Shown piece by piece: positions 20,651 to 31,126 of a stretch of 64,000 nucleotides of DNA. Source of the stretch: Pomphorhynchus laevis (lineage: Eukaryota; Acanthocephala; Palaeacanthocephala; Echinorhynchida; Pomphorhynchidae); NCBI GenBank assembly GCA_012934845.2, contig WNNJ02003106.1, positions 49,370-113,369 of the forward strand. The letters run 5' to 3'. The translations under genes and the position numbers were made by a program. The stretch's first letter is position 1. Every line of letters starts with the position of its first letter. A model generated the notes under the pieces. The model was not told the DNA's origin and did no database searches. It saw only the letters and a program-made list of their open reading frames with translations.

Positions 20651-21200
20651 TCAAAAGCTGTATAAATAATTTACCTAAATACATAAGCTTAAACTTTAAG
20701 AAACTCTTGAAATCAGCTGCAAACCAAGAAGAATTAAAGAAAGGCATTAAAATTGTTAAAAACAAAATTAGCGCAAAGGACTTGGTAATTTGTAAATCTG
20801 ATAAAAATAATTGTTTTGTTGTAATGAATAACATAGAATATATGAAATTAGATACGGATGTTATTAACAATTCAAAATTTAATAAATTAAACAGAGATGA
20901 TACATTAAAAAGACAAACAGTATTTAATATTTTTTTATAAAGATGAATATAAATAATAAAATAGATAATTACATTTTAAAAACATGTTTATCAAAAAATG
21001 CAAAATCTGGTTCTATGTACTTTACTCTCAAAAATTCATAAAAAGGAACATGGTGCAAGACCTATTATTGCATCATATATGGCATATTCATTTACAATAT
21101 CAAAAATAATTGCGAGAAAAATTAAAGTTACGTCAAGTTTATTATTTTTATTATAATAAAGGCATATACATTTTGAAAAACTAATTTTCTGAATATACTA
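20651..21200 (+). mobile_element. PLE-C N-terminal RT part, inverted relative to its C-terminus
   Basis: The plus strand encodes NLPKYISLNFKKLLKSAANQ, AKDLVICKSDKNNCFVVMNN (the Penelope SDK..N.FVV motif) and, after a stop, MYFTLKIHKKEHGARPIIAS (KIHK...RPI motif). It meets the minus-strand C-terminal half head-to-head at about 20650, so the element carries an inverted 5' part, as produced by twin-priming type integration. Catalytic motifs A-C are absent. Confidence 0.75.
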
Positions 21201-23631
21201 ATAAGGGTTAGCGAAATGTCAAACAATTTCCTCTTTTATTTGATCCAACTCCAATAATTCTTTATCAGCAGTGATTCATTATCAACTATTTGAAATATAT
21301 AGTATTATATATTTATATAACAATTAATAAATTAATATAAAAATATTAATATAACATATAATATATAATTCATACGGCGTCTATTGTACCTTATTTGTCA
21401 CATCATTTAGGTTTTGCTTTCTCATACATACCGTCAGGGTTGAAAGTAAAATTGTGTCGTCGTTTAAGCCACTCTCTGACTATAAAAATTGTATTTTTAT
21501 AGATTCTTGATTATGTCTTGATTTTCTGATCCACAAATGCTTACTCTGCTCGAGACAACTTATTTTATATTTTCAGACCGTAGATTTTCTTGTTGTTTCT
21601 CGTTGTTGACATATGTCAATGCTAATAATGTTGAGAACATTAAAAGTAAATCAAAAAATAAAGAGTATCTTAGATTTAATAAATGCAATATGGTTATTGA
21701 TATAGGTAAATCGGTGAGCATTTAACTAGTTTTGTCCAAGTTCGATTCTGTCTAAATTGATATTTAGCAATTGAATAAATTACTTTTTCATCACACCAAG
21801 GAAATAATATACACCACATTGATTACACGTTGTTGATTAATGGCCTATTTTTCAGATAGCGATACGATTTATGTTTTTGTCTCATATATCTGTTAAACTC
21901 ACCTATAAGTTGCAGAAATCATTTACTAGAAAAAAAGATAATGTATATATAAATATATATAAAATATATATATTACGATATATATAAAATATATATCGGT
22001 AATATCCGATTTCCCATAAACCTTTTTTGATAGTTGTGTTTAAATATTAATACAAGCTGTTCAATTGAAATCAATCAAATATACTGTACCACAAATTCCT
22101 TTAAACACAGAGGGTTAGGCTTCAGACAAAAATAAAAGTCAACTCACATACCCATATAGGGTTAAATAAAAAACATTATTTATATTTAAAATTTATTTTT
22201 ATTTAAATTTGAATACAAATTTTAATTTTTTTTATAAAATAATAAAAGATAAATATATTAGACATTTTAAATAATCAATTGAAAGTTTACAATTGAAGCT
22301 TATTAAAATGTAAATGAGTTGATGCTTAGATCTATGGGTGAACGGAGTATCACGGTTAGAAGAATTCTATGGATGTATTCGCTAAGATTTCAAACAAACG
22401 AACTGTCACTGCAATTATTTCTTAATTTTAGTTGAAAGATATATTTATTGGAATGTAAGAAAGGACTTCTTTGGTGTTAAAAAATATGATGCTTTAGATG
22501 CTTTTAGAAGAAAACGACTTTGTGGTGATTTTAAAATGTGAAATTAAACAATAATAAAACACTTCGATGCGATCTAATTGATTTTAAAATCAAATTATTT
22601 TATTTATTTATTTTTCTGCTTACTTTACAGTCGCGTGATAATTAAGTATTTGCTATTTTCTATGTAGTTTACTTTTAAATAAATTCTGCATCTCTTTCGC
22701 TACTCAGAGATGTCTTTGGCCACTGTAATTACGGACTTAAATAAATCAATAAAAACTCAAATGTCAGCATGGATGACGATCTTCGCTATTCTTTAATAAT
22801 GCAAGCCAAAATACTTCTTCATTTGTGTTGCTTACCCAAATCTTATACGTGCTAGCTAAAGCCATCAAAGCTTCTATAGACTTCTAATGTTACGAAATAT
22901 TTATTAAAATTATAAATTTTAATTGAAGTTCTAATAATAAATTTATTATTAATTAAAATTAAAGTTTATTTTTTTTTATTTTAAAATTTAATTTTTTGAA
23001 ATTTCATATTTTTCAAATTCTTGAAGACGGAAATAATTAATAGTCGTCGATATGGCCAACCCAGAACATGTGCAAAGCAACTCGAAGTGTTTTTATTCTA
23101 AATTACAAAACACAGCTTACCTACAAACATTCCGAGAAACCTAGTGTTCTGAACTTGTAAATTTATCCACTATATAAATATCAAATAGTATGTGTCTTAA
23201 AGAAATATCTGCATTGTACCTGGAAGAATACAAGAGAAGCATTCCCGAAACAAATTAATATAATTAACCTTATCATTGTGCCTAGAAGAATACAACGTTG
23301 ATTAATATAATCAACATTGAGTTTTATCTAAAAATTGACTTTTATTTTAAATTTCAATTTTAAATTTAAACTTGATATATTCCTTAATTATTTAATAATT
23401 TCTTATTAATAAAGATTATAAGAAATATTAATATATTTCTTATTATCAAGAAATATTATGTTAATATATCTTTAATATATTTCTTATTTATTTTTATTTT
23501 TTATGATGAAGAAGTATAAATCAACGAAATATTATTTTAAAAAAATGTAAACTATTGAGTGGAATTTTTTTACTGATGGATAAGAAATAAAATACTTTGT
23601 ATTTGAATGAGGCATACTGAATAATAAAATT
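21201..23631. other. AT-rich gene desert
   Basis: No gene recognised. It includes ATATAT-type runs near 21940-21990 and long A/T homopolymer-rich spacers. Confidence 0.5.
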
Positions 23632-23765
23632 TCATCAGAGGAAATACGTCGTTAGCTCGTATTTGGCCACGTTGCACTGTTGGGTCGAGGAATAGGGAGC
23701 GAAGCATGATAGCATATCAGCTCCTCATGATGATTTCTAATCCTTATTCTAATATAAAATCTGTT
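23632..23765 (+). repeat. Structured repeat (PLE-A tail element), isolated copy
   Basis: Starts TTCATCAGAGGAAATACG and includes TTGGGTCGAGGAATAGGGAG and GCGAAGCATGATAGCAT. It matches, in the opposite orientation, the elements at 30955-31095 and 52970-53100. AAATACG/CGTATTT (23642-23648 and 23658-23664) forms the first hairpin. Confidence 0.7.
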
Positions 23766-25489
23766 ATTTATTAGTCAATTCAAAATTAATTTTTATCTTA
23801 AATTTTAATTTTAAATTTTAACTTGATATAAATTGTATGAAATATTATATAATTATTTATTATTTATTTTTAATTTATATATAGTATAAAATACGTAGAC
23901 TAAGGTGTCTGATTTACTTGTTCTTTTTACGTGTAAGAAATGAGGATGTACACCAAACTCAATTTTTATATTTAAAATAACGTGTCAATGTATAAATATG
24001 CATAATCTGATGCTTAGCCAATGCGTCGATGTATAAAAATACTTACCAGTATTTTGTTGTAAACAAGTGGATATTGTAATTTATAAATAATTTAAAGAAA
24101 CTTTTACTATTAAACTATCGATAGTGTAAAAATTCTTTGAATATAAATTCAACTTATGCCTTTGGTAGCCTTCTCGCATTCAAGACATTTTAATTCTTTT
24201 AAGTTTAAATCGTTAATTTTAACTCCACATGATTTCCAATTTTAGCACACACTATCGGTTTTATTATTAGAATTAAATAATTTGTGTAAAAAAGAAATAC
24301 TTTTTTGTGCGAGCTGTTTTCGGAAAGTTCGCACATTTTATCAGCTGATACTCTATGTTTATATTTTAAATAATTACTCTATAATGAATTAATTTCGTTG
24401 TCGTGAAAGCGGTAAAGAATCTCAAAGGCAAAAGCTTAGCTTCAAAGTTGATGTTTAGTGAAATCGAAATCTCAGAAAGTTTTACAAAATACTTTTTACA
24501 TATACGATTTTCTTATGAACCCATATTAATATTTCTACAGAAATAATCTCTAACGAATTTTAAAATTGCTACTGATGTTACAACAATAAGGATTTTATTA
24601 ATAATTAAAAACAATGACCATTTTTATGCTGAAAGCTTTGTTACAACTATTGAAAGCATTATTTCACAAGGGTATTCACAATTGAGTGACAATGATAAAA
24701 ATGTAGGATTGTATTTTAATAATTAAAATTTTACGCTTAAAACTTCTTTAGCGTTCAAATCAAAAAAAGGCATTTTTGCAATTTTTATACAATTTAAAAA
24801 TGGTTAAATACTGAGATAATTTAAAGTATAAAACGCATCAACTTTGGCTAGATAAAAGTACACTCAAAATACAACTTAAATCCCTTAAAAACAGATTAAA
24901 AAACAAATGTATTTTAAGAGATTTACTTTTTAAAACACATCTCTTAAACGGAGATGTTCTAACACAATATAATTCAGTTACAAATATGATAGATTGAAAA
25001 GCAAAATTGCATTTCAAATAATTAAAATACGATAATTAAAAATGCGATATACAACTCTTAATTTAATTTTTAATATCGAATTTCAGATGAAAATATATTT
25101 TACCTTGTAGAAGAAATATTAAAAAAACAACTTGTATTCAGCTAAAGGATACATCTCAAATTTAGATGTAATAAATTATCAACGATATTTAGATTCCCTA
25201 AAATAAAAGACGCGTTGATAAAAATATCATTTAGAACTTCCATTTTTTAATGTTTTAACGCTTTCGCATTTGTCTGGAGTGCATCAAAATGTCTTTTGTA
25301 AAAATAGATAATAAAACATTATTTCACATTCAGTATAAAATTGTCGGATCGATTTATTAAATAAATTCGTACCTGTGTAAACAGTTTCCTGTGATTTTAT
25401 TATTTCATTTTTGTCATTACTTTTATTTTATTTATAAAATGTTGTGTATTTAATCATTTAAGTCGATTGATTGCATATTCAGCAGATCA
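23766..25489. other. AT-rich gene desert
   Basis: No gene recognised. There are many short broken frames but no domain. Confidence 0.45.
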
Positions 25490-25600
25490 TTAAAGGACCG
25501 AAACACTAAAGGTAGGCGTAGGCTCACTGCTGATGAGGTCCACCTACGCTGATTGTAGTGTACAGTGCTGCATCTTGGATTAAAGAATTCACACGAGGAT
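25490..25600 (+). repeat. Structured CTGATGAGGTCC repeat, copy 1
   Basis: Contains GGACCGAAAC (25495-25504), stem GCGTAGG (25516-25522), CTGATGAGGTCC (25530-25541) and the closing strand CCTACGC (25543-25549). GGACC also pairs with GGTCC, so GAAAC and CTGATGA flank a possible stem II as in hammerhead motifs. The related copy is at 44055-44160. Confidence 0.6.
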
Positions 25601-26200
25601 AATTTATGAAGCCGACCAAATGATGATTGCATATTACTATTAAGTGCTTTATAACTAATCTATCAAAAGGTTTTGATAGATTAGGAGGTTTGAAAACTAA
25701 GGCGTTAGATGGTTTAAACGTCTTTTTTAAAGTATTGGAAGATTTAAACATCCTAGTACTAAATAAGTTTTGATTAATGTAATTTTTATCTTACAAGGTT
25801 TAAAAGCCAAAAATGGTGATCGTCTTGATTACGTTTATCAAAGAATGTTTTAATTCATTATTGATACAAAAATAAAATATGAACTTAATTTTAAACCATG
25901 AAAAGTTACGCCAATACCTTTCGGCTGCTTGCAAATGTGTATAAATAATAAATTATTTCAATTACTTATTTATACAAATGTTGATTAATATTAATGTAAG
26001 AAATCCGCTAGCCGGAAAACTACACAACATATAATTATTTTTTATTTTTTTGAAAAAATTCAAAATGCTAACGAACGTACATTGACGGAATATCAAAGGA
26101 TATTGAAACAACAATGCAGGTTAGTAATAATATTCTAACGAAGTTCTTCAATCGAGGAAACTTAATAATCTTCTAGAGGTGATGGTAGATACCTCACTGA
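25601..26200. other. Gene-free stretch
   Basis: No gene recognised. A short inverted motif CTATCAAAAGGTTTTGATAG lies at 25662-25681. Confidence 0.4.
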
Positions 26201-26224
26201 ATATGAATAGTTATTTAAAGTTAT

Positions 26225-26320
26225 TTGCCAGTCCTCCTCTGCATCCAGTAGTGGGAGGGATCTGGCACTGATGAGTCATTGTGATGACGAAACGGCATTC
26301 GTCATTCTTTCGCGTCTAGC
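26225..26320 (+). ncRNA. Hammerhead-ribozyme-like motif, copy 1
   Basis: Core CTGATGA at 26268-26274. Stem II is GTCAT/ATGAC (26275-26279 with 26284-26288) with loop TGTG. GAAA lies at 26289-26292. Stem III is ACG/CGT (26292-26294 with 26300-26302), followed by C26303, so the cleavage triplet would be GTC. All core positions agree with the hammerhead consensus. Stem I is the weak point: the bases before CTGATGA and after GTC do not pair convincingly, although TGCCAG (26227-26232) and CTGGCA (26262-26267) make a hairpin directly upstream. PLEs are known carriers of such motifs. Activity is unproven. Confidence 0.6.
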
Positions 26321-26584
26321 TTACATGTTTTACAAGTTATTTAAAGGTACTAATAAAACCTGTGTACATAAATATCCAGGGAATATTATATTCACTTCAG
26401 CTAGGAAATTCACTGGAGTTTATCGGAAAAAAGGAATATCAGTGTTATTTCAGAACACGACTTAGACATATATGGCTCAGCAGAATACCGACCCATAAGT
26501 GCCACAATAAATATCAATAATATCATACCCGACTAGATCCTTAAAATATCTCAAAGTTGAATAAAAACCTGGAATTGAGAACAT
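26321..26584. other. Spacer before LINE-J copy
   Basis: Nothing coding recognised; the short frame at 26271-26465 begins inside the ribozyme-like motif. Confidence 0.4.
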
Positions 26585-28480
26585 TATATTTATAAAGAAC
26601 AAAAATGGGGTACAATGCCAATTGCATTTGGTTCCACAACCGATAAAAATGCATTAATACGAACAAAGAATAAACACAACCTATTCATTGGGCTGTGTTT
26701 GTTCTTTGCTAGTAGTAAAGAAGTGTGAGGAGTACACATATTCTCACTGTCAAAATTGTTATACATTAGGGCATTGGCAATTCTCATGCAGGAAAACGCA
26801 ACTGTTCCACATGCAGCTATATTACTCAACGCAAGTGTAACAATAAATTACCGTGTTGTCCAAACTGCCATCTAAAGCAGCATGCATGGCACGGAAGTGT
26901 AAATGTTTTAAGATGTACACGGACAAGTATTTAAAAACAGACCCAACACGCTGAGGTATCTACTTCCCTGCATCCATCAAGCTGATGCACGGACGACATT
27001 GTCCGTTCGATTGATATAAAACAGGCGGAAACAATAAAGCAGATGGATTCATTAATTTAAAAGCTCCTCAAAATGAGGAGTTTCACAGCTCATCTTATAC
27101 TACATCGAAACCTAAAACATCTACAAAACGGAATTTTTCAAAGAATGACCCCTTCGAGATTAAGCTACAAAAATCGCAGGTTGGACTAGTAAGGGGCATG
27201 ATAATACCGCGCAAGTTCACCCAGCACTGTCATATCGGGTGGTACGCGATTGGTTCTGTCACTGTAAGGGTAACCTTCCCTACGCCGGTCTTAATTAGTG
27301 GCCTGTTTTTCTGCTTATAACCCAACTCAATGTGAAGCAATCAAATACCTTCGTCACTGAATATTCTTAGGTGGTATTCGGGAAATGCTTCTGCTCTAAT
27401 TCTATCTGGTTGAGATGTAGACATTATTTTCCTTCAGGAAACTAAATCGATCCGGTCTCGCAAGGCAATACTCGATTTTTAACACAACACATGACTACAT
27501 TCCATACTCCGTTTATAACCACTCCACACTCTTCTTAATCTCAATGTTTCTTCGCTCTAATTAAATGTCACTTAAGTTCATTCCGCTTAATGAATTATTC
27601 TTTTCCAGCCTATTTTGTTTAACTATAACACTATGTAAGGACAATAAATACATTAGTTCAGCCAACATCTATATTTGACCATGAAAGATACACAAAAATC
27701 GCGACCACTTGGATCGAATAGTCGGTAGTGGTTATGATTCGATACTTGGTAACTTTAACGACAGAACTGGTCGTTGGATCAAAGCTATTATCCGCAGAGT
27801 AAGGAACGATTACTTTATTCATATACCATCAGCACCACCTCTTATTGCAAACAGCAAACTCCATCCTTGACATTTTATTGATTCATCCAAAATGGTTACT
27901 TGATTCATCCAAAATGGTTACTCTTCTGCATTGAGCATTCGCGTCGACAACTGTCTACCTCGCATTACCTACTTCGATGGCGGTTAGAGGAAGATACCCT
28001 ACTGCGAAAGAGATTTCACTTTGATCCAATCAGAGTGGTCTTCTTCCAAGCGTTTATTGAATTCTTTCCTGTTGTACGTAATCCAAGTTTGACCCGATTT
28101 AATTCTTACTCCTCTCAGTAAGCCACTGAGATTATTTCGACTACCCATAAGGTCGCATTTTCAACCCCACTCCGACGGCAAGGATGTAGCCTTTAAATTC
28201 AGCCAATTCTTCCTAAGATTAGAATACCAGCTTCCACCACCCAATCTCTCCAAGACGAAGATAATTGTCTTTCATAGTGCCCCTGCAACTAGTCAAAAGG
28301 TGAAAAGACTAGCGTTCTCTGCTCTCTCCTCTATTTTGCCTAATCAACCACTCCCTTTACACATCGAGTAAGATACCGAGGGTTCACAATTACTGTTAAA
28401 TGAACCTCCATGTGTGATTTGAATCGTTTCAAGCGTGTTCTGAAGCGAGCAAAGTAGTCCCTTCGCATAAAAATCATTTC
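26585..28480 (+). mobile_element. LINE-J, decayed plus-strand copy
   Basis: Zinc-knuckle ORF1 remnants: CQNCYTLGHWQFSC (about 26746) and CPNCHLKQHAWHGS (about 26860). Endonuclease remnants: LRWYSGNASALILS with DIIFLQETKSIRSR (27365-27460), and ILGNFNDRTGRWIKAIIRRV with RNDYFIHIPSAPP (27743-27835). Then HSRRQLSTSHYLLRWRLEED and RFHFDPIRVVFFQAFI (27915-28060). RT C-terminal scraps: LPPPNLSKTKIIVFHSAPAT and AFSALSSILPNQPLPLHI (28225-28365). All match the minus-strand LINE-J at 54.4-57.9 kb in order. A large internal deletion removes most of the RT, and there are many frameshifts, so this copy is old. Confidence 0.8.
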
Positions 28481-29454
28481 CAAATTCGTTTCTTGCAGCG
28501 ACTGCATCTTTATAATGTCTATTTTTGCCTAGAGAGAGACTCGAATTGCCTTTCAGTCGTTTGAATAGTATCGTATGTGGAAAATATACGGTCGCTCAGT
28601 TACCAAAACATGTTTTCATTGATTTTGATATTTTATAATTATCCGATAATTACAAAATGCACTTTCAATTAAACGTTGCCGAATGTTTGTGGATGAAATA
28701 TTCCTGATAGACGTATTTATCATGATGAAATCGATGATCCATTGTTATTATCACTCGATAATAACACTCAGTAGCTAACTGCTTGTGTTAATAGGCCATT
28801 CTTATCGTCTTCTTGTTGACAAGCAAATAGAAGGTATCTTACAAAAATCACAATTACTGTTCATTGATTTCAGAATGTAAATTGCTTCATCCTAAATAGA
28901 CGCTTGTTGAATGAATTTAAGGAGAGACAAAGTTGTTTAAAATCGTCCGCTAAACCTGTTCTGGAGCCTTAATTTGTTGAATGAATGCTTCAAGCATTAC
29001 GAGTCAGTGTCTACATGCAACAATTACCGATGGGTTATCTGCATTTATTGAAAACTTAGTTGTAGAAAATGAAACTGATCTGTCTAATAGGAATCATTAA
29101 TGTCAGCCGCCTCTATTTTTACAAATTCCATTTAATAAATAATAGAAAAAACCAAAGGATAAAAACAAAGATAGTCGTTATATTGTTATCTAAATTAACT
29201 CCACTCTAGATTACTTTGGGACAGTCTTTAAAACTCACTGTAACGAGGGCGCTCGGGTATCATATTGGACAACAACAAATCAAGCATTCTTTCATCCAGA
29301 AATATATTTAACGTCTGCATATCTGCAAACTGGAAATACAGTTATCGACTAAACGACCTTTTGTCTGGTTAAGCACCTCTACCATGGCAATTTATGTAGC
29401 GTTTGCATCGAAGTAAAATCATGGCTATTAAGATGTATATACTGCAGACAGTAA
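28481..29454. other. Gene-free stretch
   Basis: No gene recognised. Composition is slightly GC-richer than elsewhere near 29200-29400, but no frame longer than about 40 codons has a domain. Confidence 0.4.
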
Positions 29455-29740
29455 ATAACTTACAAGTATACCGATGCAGCTACCTGTCCAACTAAGTCCA
29501 GCTAACTTACACGTATGCCGATGCAGCTACCTGTCCAACTAAGTCCAGCTAACTTACACGTATGCCGATGCAGCTACCTGTCCAACTAAGTCCAGCTAAC
29601 TTACACGTATGCCGATGCAGCTACCTGTCCAACTAAGTCCAGCTAACTTACACGTATGCCGATGCAGCTACCTGTCCTGTACAGCTAAGTCCAACTAACT
29701 TACATGTATGCCGATGCAGCTACCTGTCCAACTAAGTCTT
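29455..29740. repeat. 47-bp tandem array, 6 units
   Basis: Units starting CCGATGCAGCTACCTGTCCA recur at 29471, 29518, 29565, 29612 and 29659, all exactly 47 bp apart, then at 29711 after a 5-bp insertion. The first five are nearly identical, so amplification was recent. Confidence 0.95.
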
Positions 29741-30199
29741 ATTAAAATCGACTCACTCGAAATTAATAACGATTTTTTCCTTACGGTATTATTATTTTTA
29801 TTACCGTTTTTGACAATTCCACATCATTGGGTAACGCCATAGCATAATGAATTTACAACATTTTGATACTTATAAATTAAGGATAAAAAATTAGCTATAT
29901 TTTTCTTTTTACTACCCTTTTTCTTTTGCCAATTTCCTATCGTTGAGAGACGTTATAACATGATAGTACTCGCTGCAATAGCAATAGTACATTTTAATAA
30001 CTAATAATTATTAGCAAATTAATTTTAAATACATGAATCGGAAAGTGAAATGTATAATTCCTATTTAGCGGTATATTTTACTTTACGTGAACTCCGTTAT
30101 TTCTTGCTACATTTAAATATAGTAAAGTTTAATTCTTTGAATTATTACTTAAAACTTCAATTTTAATTTATCGTAATTGACACGAATGACATGTTGATG
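29741..30199. other. Gene-free AT-rich stretch
   Basis: Nothing recognised. Confidence 0.4.
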
Positions 30200-30670
30200 G
30201 GAATATTTGTTTTAAACACCAACTATTAAACCTCAAATAAAATAGAAATTTAATTTATTTTCAATTTAAAATTTTTATATTTGTGTTGTTTAGCACAAAT
30301 ATTCAATTATTGTGTTGATAGGTGTAATTTGTCTAGAGTAATATGTCTAGAAATGTACATTTTTGTTTACCTTTACCTTGAAAATAAAGGTGAACTAACA
30401 AAAATAGCAATAATAATTTGTATTAGGATATACCCTTTATTCTCAGTGACCATGCTCAGACGCACTGATCACTGAATTTTGTTACTGAAAATTATGTAAT
30501 TTTAATAGTTACTGAAAGTATTTAAGTATTCAAGTATTTTATTAAACTTACAATATTTTTTAAAGTGTTTTATTTTTTTAGTATTTTATTCGTACAGACA
30601 GAAAGTGGTTTAATGCACATTTCAACGCACTACATATAAACCATTTTATTAGATTTTTATGTAATTAAGA
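30200..30670. repeat. Right arm of long inverted duplication (flank plus PLE-A scrap)
   Basis: Reverse complement of about 12640-13100: TTTGTGTTGTTTAGCACAAA (30280s), CAGTGACCATGCTCAGACGC (30445) and the PLE-A coding scrap for FKC.LKPLSV (30560-30670, minus). The arms match over some 450 bp with small indels. Confidence 0.85.
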
Positions 30671-30677
30671 ATTCAAA

Positions 30678-30712
30678 TAATGTTACGTAATCGGCGAGAG
30701 GTAAATTTTTAA
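30678..30712. repeat. 35-bp dispersed sequence, copy 2
   Basis: Exact reverse complement of 11150-11184. It marks the junction between the PLE-A scrap and the tail repeat. Confidence 0.8.
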
Positions 30713-30713
30713 T

Positions 30714-30950
30714 ATTAAATCAGCTAACTGAGTCTACGTATTGTTATATAATTACAAAATAAACAAAACATAATAATGCTAAATCAAAATTTAATAGTTA
30801 AATAATAAAATTAATATTTTTTTTAGATTTTCCATAATTTAAATCAAGTTAAAAAATAAAAATAAAAATAAAAAATAAAAATAAAATTTAAAATAAACGT
30901 CATTTTTATGAATTGACTAATAAATAACAGACGTTGTATCAGAATAAGAA
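30714..30950. repeat. PLE-A tail repeat
   Basis: Same sequence as 4885-5112 (AATCAGCTAACTGAGTCTAC ... GACGTTGTATCAGAATA), with an expanded AAATAAAAAT tract at 30855-30895. Here it continues directly into the structured element. Confidence 0.8.
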
Positions 30951-31100
30951 TTAGAGGTCATCAGAAGGAACTGCTATGCTATCAGGTTTCGGACCCTAAC
31001 TCTTCTACCCAACATAGCAGCGGGGCCAAATACATGCTAATGATGTATTTCCTCTGAAATAACTATCTAGTATCTTATTCTAATGCAAAGTATATTATTT
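30951..31100 (-). ncRNA. Structured tail element of PLE-A
   Basis: It lies just downstream of the PLE-A RT frame on the same strand. In minus orientation it folds as an 8-bp hairpin AAATACAT/ATGTATTT with a 7-nt loop (31028-31050), then an 8-bp stem CTGCTATG/CATAGCAG (30971-30978 with 31013-31020). That stem encloses GGTCCGAAACCTGATAG, and CTTCTGATGACC lies at the end. Copies at 23.6, 32.9, 53.0 and 53.5 kb keep the layout. The GAAAC and CTGATGA words recall hammerhead cores, but I cannot arrange them into one. A role in retrotransposon RNA processing or recognition is inferred. Confidence 0.5.
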
Positions 31101-31126
31101 ATTATCCATCCATAAAAATTTGCCAC

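Noticed and set aside
25450-25751. Minus-strand frames near the structured repeat
   Set aside because: They overlap the covarying hairpin and show no protein signature.
29455-29740. Regular repeats resembling a CRISPR array
   Set aside because: There are no unique spacers between repeats, the DNA is eukaryotic and no cas genes are present; it is a plain tandem array.
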